Source: Treponema sp.
GTDB lineage: Bacteria; Spirochaetota; Spirochaetia; Treponematales; Breznakiellaceae
Reading direction: 5' to 3'
NCBI GenBank assembly: GCA_031267675.1
Contig: JAIRYT010000104.1
Location: forward strand, 1 to 51,270
Length of the DNA: 51,270 nt
The translations under genes were made by a program, and so were the position numbers. Below the pieces are notes generated by a model that saw only the letters and a list, made by a program, of their open reading frames with translations, did no database searches and was not told the DNA's origin. Below are positions 47,999-51,270 of the stretch, one piece after another (the stretch's first letter is position 1; every line of letters begins with the position of its first letter).

Positions 47999-49442
47999 TG
48001 CGGGCCATTGCTTCCGCGGCCGCCCGCCCGTCGGCGATGGCGCGTACGACAAGGCTCGCGCCGTTTCGGGAATCGCCGGCTGCCCACACCCTGGGATTAC
48101 TGGTGCGAAAACTGCCTTTGGTACGAATATTACCCCGCTCGTCGGTCTCAAGCCCCAGATCCGCGACAAGTCCTTCCTGAACAACATGGGTAAAACCCAT
48201 GGCAAGCAAAACAATGTCCGCCGCAATGGTAAATTCACTGGAGGGAATTTCTGTCATATTCCACTTTCCGTCTTTTATCTTCCAGTCGACACGGCAGACT
48301 TTGACCGCGCTGCAGCTTTCGTTTCCTTCAAAGGCCTTTGTGTTGATTGACCACAGCCGCTCGCACCCTTCAAGATGGGAGCTCGATGTTTTTAACACCG
48401 TCGGCCAGAGCGGCCAGGGGGCGGATTCGGGCCTGTGTTCGGGCGGCTTTGGCATCACCTCGATTTGGGTAACCTGTTTCGCGCCCTGGCGGTTTGCCGT
48501 ACCGACACAGTCGGCGCCGGTGTCACCTCCGCCTATAACCAGCACGCGTTTGCCGTACGCGCTGGGGAACCGAAGACTGCCGTTTTCCGCCGTCTCGCCG
48601 GCTATCGCGCGGTTTTGGAGCGAAAGAAAATCAAGCGCCTGAACAATACCGGAGCGTTCCCTGCCGGGAACGTTCATGTCGCGGGGTTCCCGCGCGCCAA
48701 TGGCGAGCAAAACCAAATCATGCGAAGAAGCAAACTCGGCCGCGTCAACAATGTTTCCGCTGTTGTCTGTTCCAAAACCGTAGCGGGCGTTTCCAACCCG
48801 TACGCCTGTTTTAAACACAACGCCTTCCGCTTCCATAAGCGCGACACGGCGGTCAATAAAACCCTTGTCCAGTTTAAAATCGGGAATACCATAACGCAGA
48901 TAACCGCCCGGTTTTTTATCGCCTTCGTAGACGGTAACCGTAAACCCGAAGCGGTTTAGATAATACGCCGCGGAAAGACCCGCCGGGCCCGCGCCGATAA
49001 CGGCTGCTTTTTTTCCGTTTCGCACACGGGGCGGACGGGGAACCACAATGCCCGATTCAAACGCCTTTTCGATTACCGCCAGTTCGTTCTGGCGTATGGT
49101 AACCGGCTCGTCGTTCGCGCCAAGCACACAGGAAGCCTCGCACAGGGCCGGACACACGCGGCCGGTAAATTCGGGAAAGGGATTTGTATCTTCAAGCAGC
49201 GCCCAGGCGCCGGCCCAGTCTCCGCGAAAAAGTTTGTCCTGCCATTCGCTCATAATGTTGGATATGGGACAGGCCCAGTGGCAAAACGGCACCCCGCAGT
49301 CCATACAGCGCGACGCCTGCAGGCGCCGCTCGTCATCCGAAAGGGTAATCTCTACTTCGCTATAATCATTTACGCGCTCTTCAACCGGCCGGTAGCCCGA
49401 CACTTTGCGCTTTATTTTTATAAATCCCCTGGGGTCGCCCAC
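47991..49442 (-). CDS. gltD: Glutamate synthase small subunit (GltD-like oxidoreductase)
   Basis: NADPH-dependent flavoprotein (483 aa). The N-terminal Fe-S region has CMDCGVPFCHWACP and CPALCEASCVLG. The FAD site is VIGAGPAGLSAAYYLNRFG, the NADPH site VLVIGGGDTGADCVGTA, and the C-terminal FAD block WAAGDSRNGASLVVRAIADGRAAAEAMA. Length matches bacterial GltD. The start is a GTG with GAGGAG six to seven bases upstream. The large subunit gltB is not adjacent, so it may be elsewhere or the protein may serve another electron-transfer partner. A short hairpin CCGG-TAGA-CCGG lies in its leader. Confidence 0.9.
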   Translation of the reverse strand: MGDPRGFIKIKRKVSGYRPVEERVNDYSEVEITLSDDERRLQASRCMDCGVPFCHWACPISNIMSEWQDKLFRGDWAGAWALLEDTNPFPEFTGRVCPALCEASCVLGANDEPVTIRQNELAVIEKAFESGIVVPRPPRVRNGKKAAVIGAGPAGLSAAYYLNRFGFTVTVYEGDKKPGGYLRYGIPDFKLDKGFIDRRVALMEAEGVVFKTGVRVGNARYGFGTDNSGNIVDAAEFASSHDLVLLAIGAREPRDMNVPGRERSGIVQALDFLSLQNRAIAGETAENGSLRFPSAYGKRVLVIGGGDTGADCVGTANRQGAKQVTQIEVMPKPPEHRPESAPWPLWPTVLKTSSSHLEGCERLWSINTKAFEGNESCSAVKVCRVDWKIKDGKWNMTEIPSSEFTIAADIVLLAMGFTHVVQEGLVADLGLETDERGNIRTKGSFRTSNPRVWAAGDSRNGASLVVRAIADGRAAAEAMARSE

Positions 49443-49482
49443 TTGTATCTCCTCAAGCCTGCCGGTCTACCGGCAAGCCGCA

Positions 49483-49538
49483 CATAAATTCGCAGCCTGC
49501 GCGGCAGGCTGGCGAGGATCGGCCTTTAGGCCGTGCCT
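49483..49538 (-). repeat. Dispersed two-hairpin repeat, copy D
   Basis: Hairpins CAGCCTGC/GCAGGCTG (49493-49511) and CGGCC-TTTA-GGCCG (about 49520-49533), in the same order and spacing as copy A. On the minus strand it lies just downstream of the split envelope protein gene and upstream of gltD. Confidence 0.72.
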
Positions 49539-49574
49539 TAGTATAAACAAAAACCGGCCGGATTCGCCAGCCCC

Positions 49575-50197
49575 CTACGAATCAAAAAAAGTTTCCCAGG
49601 ATCTACTTATCGTTACTTTTATTGAAAAATGAACGCGGACAACCGGATCATAACTGACCGGAAAATAATACGCGCCTTCTATGGCAAAATTTTTAAATGA
49701 TACCGCCACGCCGGCATTGGGAAGCGGATAATGCCTGATCACAAAGTTATATCCAAAAAACGGCATTATTTTAAAGTAATAGATACTAAAAATGTTATAG
49801 ACCCTTAAACCCGCGCTTAATCCCAGCTGGGGCTCTTTTTTTCTTTTTCTTTTTCCTGCGCTATTATGGTTATTATGTCTTCTGCTTTTTTATCATCATC
49901 CATAAAAAGATTAAACCAGTCTGTCCCCATGCCGACATCCAAATAAATACCGGGCGACACTATATACGGAACAATATCCATCCCTATTCCGAATCCAAAA
50001 TCGATATAGAAAAAACCGTCCGATTCAGCAGACCCAAAGAGCCGGAGCGACAGCTCGGCCAATGCCCGCAGGTCATACTGGTAAAATTCATAATCGCTTT
50101 CAAGACTATTGCGGCTTATATTTGGAGCCGCATCCTGCGGACTGCCGTTTTGTAAAAACAAAACAAGCAGTACTACAAAAACCACGCCCCTTTTCAT
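49575..50197 (-). CDS. Envelope protein split by a -1 frameshift at A AAA AAG
   Basis: The first frame (50197-49817, 126 aa) has a signal peptide (MKRGVVFVVLLVLFLQNGSPQ), then beta-rich segments (FYIDFGFGIGMDIVPYIVSPGIYLDVG) and ends EKEKEKKSPSWD. In the -1 frame the sequence goes on KEPQLGLSAGLRVYNIFS, GYNFVIRHYPLPNAGVAVSF to a TAG-type stop at 49575, and has the alternating pattern of an outer-membrane beta-strand protein. The switch point is A AAA AAG at 49841-49835, in the right register for -1 slippage, with an AGGA about 12 bases upstream. The full product would be about 207 aa. It is either programmed frameshifting or a homopolymer indel in a gene or pseudogene. Confidence 0.68.
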
Positions 50198-50552
50198 ATA
50201 CCATACTCCTCAAAACCCGACGCCGGGCAGTTCCCGTGACAGTGTAGCAAGGAAGCGTATTCCCGTAAAGCCTTGCGGTCCTGTCGGATTTATTCGTGTC
50301 GTTCGTGAGGCATTGGTGGTCAAAATGCGAATTGCCGATACCGGCCGGTTCCTTGACGGAAACGCGCTCCTCCTTTATAATGCCGTAGGGCCTGCGGCAT
50401 TAGGTGAAACAACCGGAAAGAAACGGACGATAACGAACCGCCCACGGAGACCGGGAAGTAACGGCCGTTCCAATTATCCGGGACAGATGGATCGGTACAA
50501 CCGGGCCGGACGGAGAAACAAAGTACCCGGAAAAAAGGTTTTAACAAAACAT
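50198..50552. other. Gene-free region with a copy of the second dispersed repeat
   Basis: AAAATGCGAATTGCC (50322-50336) is the inverse of 15179-15193, and the adjoining TCGTTCGTGAG and GGTGGT also mirror the CCATCAC-type sequence there. The hairpin AATGCCG/CGGCATT lies at about 50379-50402. No convincing gene is seen. Confidence 0.5.
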
Positions 50553-50861
50553 ATGAATACAGAAAAAAGGGTGTTTATTCTATTTGTTCTCCTCAATCCG
50601 GTTGCGGTTCTTATGTATGTTATTATTTTTGGCATCCCCATTTACGCACTCATTTCAGCAAGTTATCTTTCAGATAATTATTCAGAAATAACAGATAAAC
50701 TACTGGATGAAATGCTTGGTTATGAGGAAATTGATGATGCCAAGATCGTGTATGACAATGGTTTATTTAAACTTGATCTTCAAATTGCTCTTCTTCTAAA
50801 GAACGGGGAAACAATCTTGTACCAGAGGAAGATAAAAGATATTAATGAATACAGATCCTGA
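50553..50861 (+). CDS. Small membrane protein of unknown function
   Basis: A 102-residue protein starting MNTEKRVFILFVLLNPVAVLMYV, with one or two hydrophobic helices at about residues 7-40 (including FGIPIYALISASYL). The rest is a soluble acidic domain with YEEIDDAKIVYDNGLFKLDLQI. The longer frame upstream lacks coding character. No good Shine-Dalgarno is visible, only AAGG about 14 bases away. AT-rich, like the sequence to the window end. No family recognised. Confidence 0.6.
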   Translation: MNTEKRVFILFVLLNPVAVLMYVIIFGIPIYALISASYLSDNYSEITDKLLDEMLGYEEIDDAKIVYDNGLFKLDLQIALLLKNGETILYQRKIKDINEYRS

Positions 50862-50922
50862 AAAAATGCTAAAAGAAACCCAGGCATTTATCCAGCAGCA
50901 GAGAAGAAAAAAGATATGGTAA
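50845..50922 (+). CDS. Possible tiny ORF of 25 residues
   Basis: ATG at 50845 to TAA at 50922, overlapping the end of the previous gene; the product MNTDPEKMLKETQAFIQQQR and so on is hydrophilic and helical. GAGGAAG lies about 12 bases upstream. Support is weak; it could be a spacer ORF between two small genes. Confidence 0.25.
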   Translation: MNTDPEKMLKETQAFIQQQRRKKIW

Positions 50923-51270
50923 TATTTGGTACGCCGCATAACGTATTTTTGAAGATTGAAAAATTATACTTAAAGAATAAACTTCCCTTATTCAATGGAA
51001 TTATAACCAAAGATAAATATATAGAAATAAACATCAATGAAAATGGTATAATTTTAAACGAAAGCGTTTTTGATAAAAATATATCATTGTTGGAAGAAGA
51101 TTGTAGTTGTGTTGATGTTCATAAGGAAATAGAATATAACAATTATGTTATACATTATGGAGAAGGCAGTTATGGCGGGGACGGATTTATAGCAATAATG
51201 GACAAAAATAATAAAATTAAATGGATAATGTTTCATGAAAATATAAACCCAATAGAAAAAATAGAAATAG
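50916..51270 (+). CDS. Partial gene of unknown function at the window end
   Basis: An open frame from ATG 50916 that runs off the end after 118 codons: MVIFGTPHNVFLKIEKLYLKNK, then a beta-rich acidic region with GIIL, VIHYGEGSYGGDGFIAIMD and IKWIMFHENINPIEK. It is rich in Asn, Ile and Lys and very AT-rich. Short soluble acidic proteins of this composition are common as immunity proteins, but nothing here proves that. No toxin gene is visible in the window. Confidence 0.55.
   Translation, partial: MVIFGTPHNVFLKIEKLYLKNKLPLFNGIITKDKYIEININENGIILNESVFDKNISLLEEDCSCVDVHKEIEYNNYVIHYGEGSYGGDGFIAIMDKNNKIKWIMFHENINPIEKIEI

Overview
The window looks like chromosomal DNA from a host- or termite-gut-type spirochaete of the Treponema lineage. 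The basis is inference: lipoprotein-anchored sugar-binding proteins with Gly-rich linkers, an MglBAC system, a BMP-family riboflavin transporter of the RfuABCD type, a YWKDGT-repeat protein remnant, and about 50% GC in the core genes, which would fit the termite-gut treponemes. No rRNA, tRNA or CRISPR array was found.

Layout. 1-6750 (minus): a riboflavin-uptake operon (rfuABCD) under an FMN riboswitch, followed by a DHH phosphoesterase and a CDF metal exporter. 6800-7413: a frameshifted repeat-protein remnant and a small unknown gene. 7750-15169 (plus): a sugar ABC transporter (ATPase, permease, lipoprotein), an aldehyde dehydrogenase, an HxlR regulator, KDPG aldolase and KDG kinase, i.e. a sugar-acid/Entner-Doudoroff-type module. 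15341-17443 (minus): aroF-tyrA, preceded by a leader peptide with seven consecutive Tyr codons and a terminator/antiterminator. 17535-19437 (plus): M20 peptidase and a response regulator. 19438-23722 (minus): araD, araA, araB and an XRE regulator, divergent from mglBAC (23846-27599, plus). 27694-33558 (minus): a YtfQRT-YjfF-like galactofuranose-type ABC operon ending in a LacI regulator. 33640-36073: an AT-rich accessory patch with a 10-bp repeat array, an excisionase-like HTH protein, small membrane proteins with TTG starts, an unknown 194-residue protein, and an MNT nucleotidyltransferase whose HEPN partner is truncated next to an attC-like core. 36136-39777 (minus): a YtfQ-like binding lipoprotein, a YesM-type sensor kinase and a YesN-type AraC response regulator, read as a three-component sugar sensor. 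39922-43959 (plus): potABCD. 43969-51270: an unknown gene, a PhnP-like hydrolase, rpmB, two small secreted proteins, a G12 tract, a HAD phosphatase, gltD, an envelope protein split at an A AAA AAG heptamer, and small unknown genes running off the end.

How it works together. Most of the window serves carbohydrate capture: three complete CUT2-type sugar transporters, L-arabinose catabolism, a KDG/KDPG branch, and an extracytoplasmic sensor whose binding protein resembles that of the adjacent galactofuranose-type transporter. Regulation is varied: an FMN riboswitch, tyrosine attenuation, LacI, XRE, HxlR and AraC/two-component control, and stable stem-loops 3' of all three binding-protein genes. 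Two dispersed repeat families lie in the intergenic regions. Functions rest on reading motifs and gene order only; no database search was possible.
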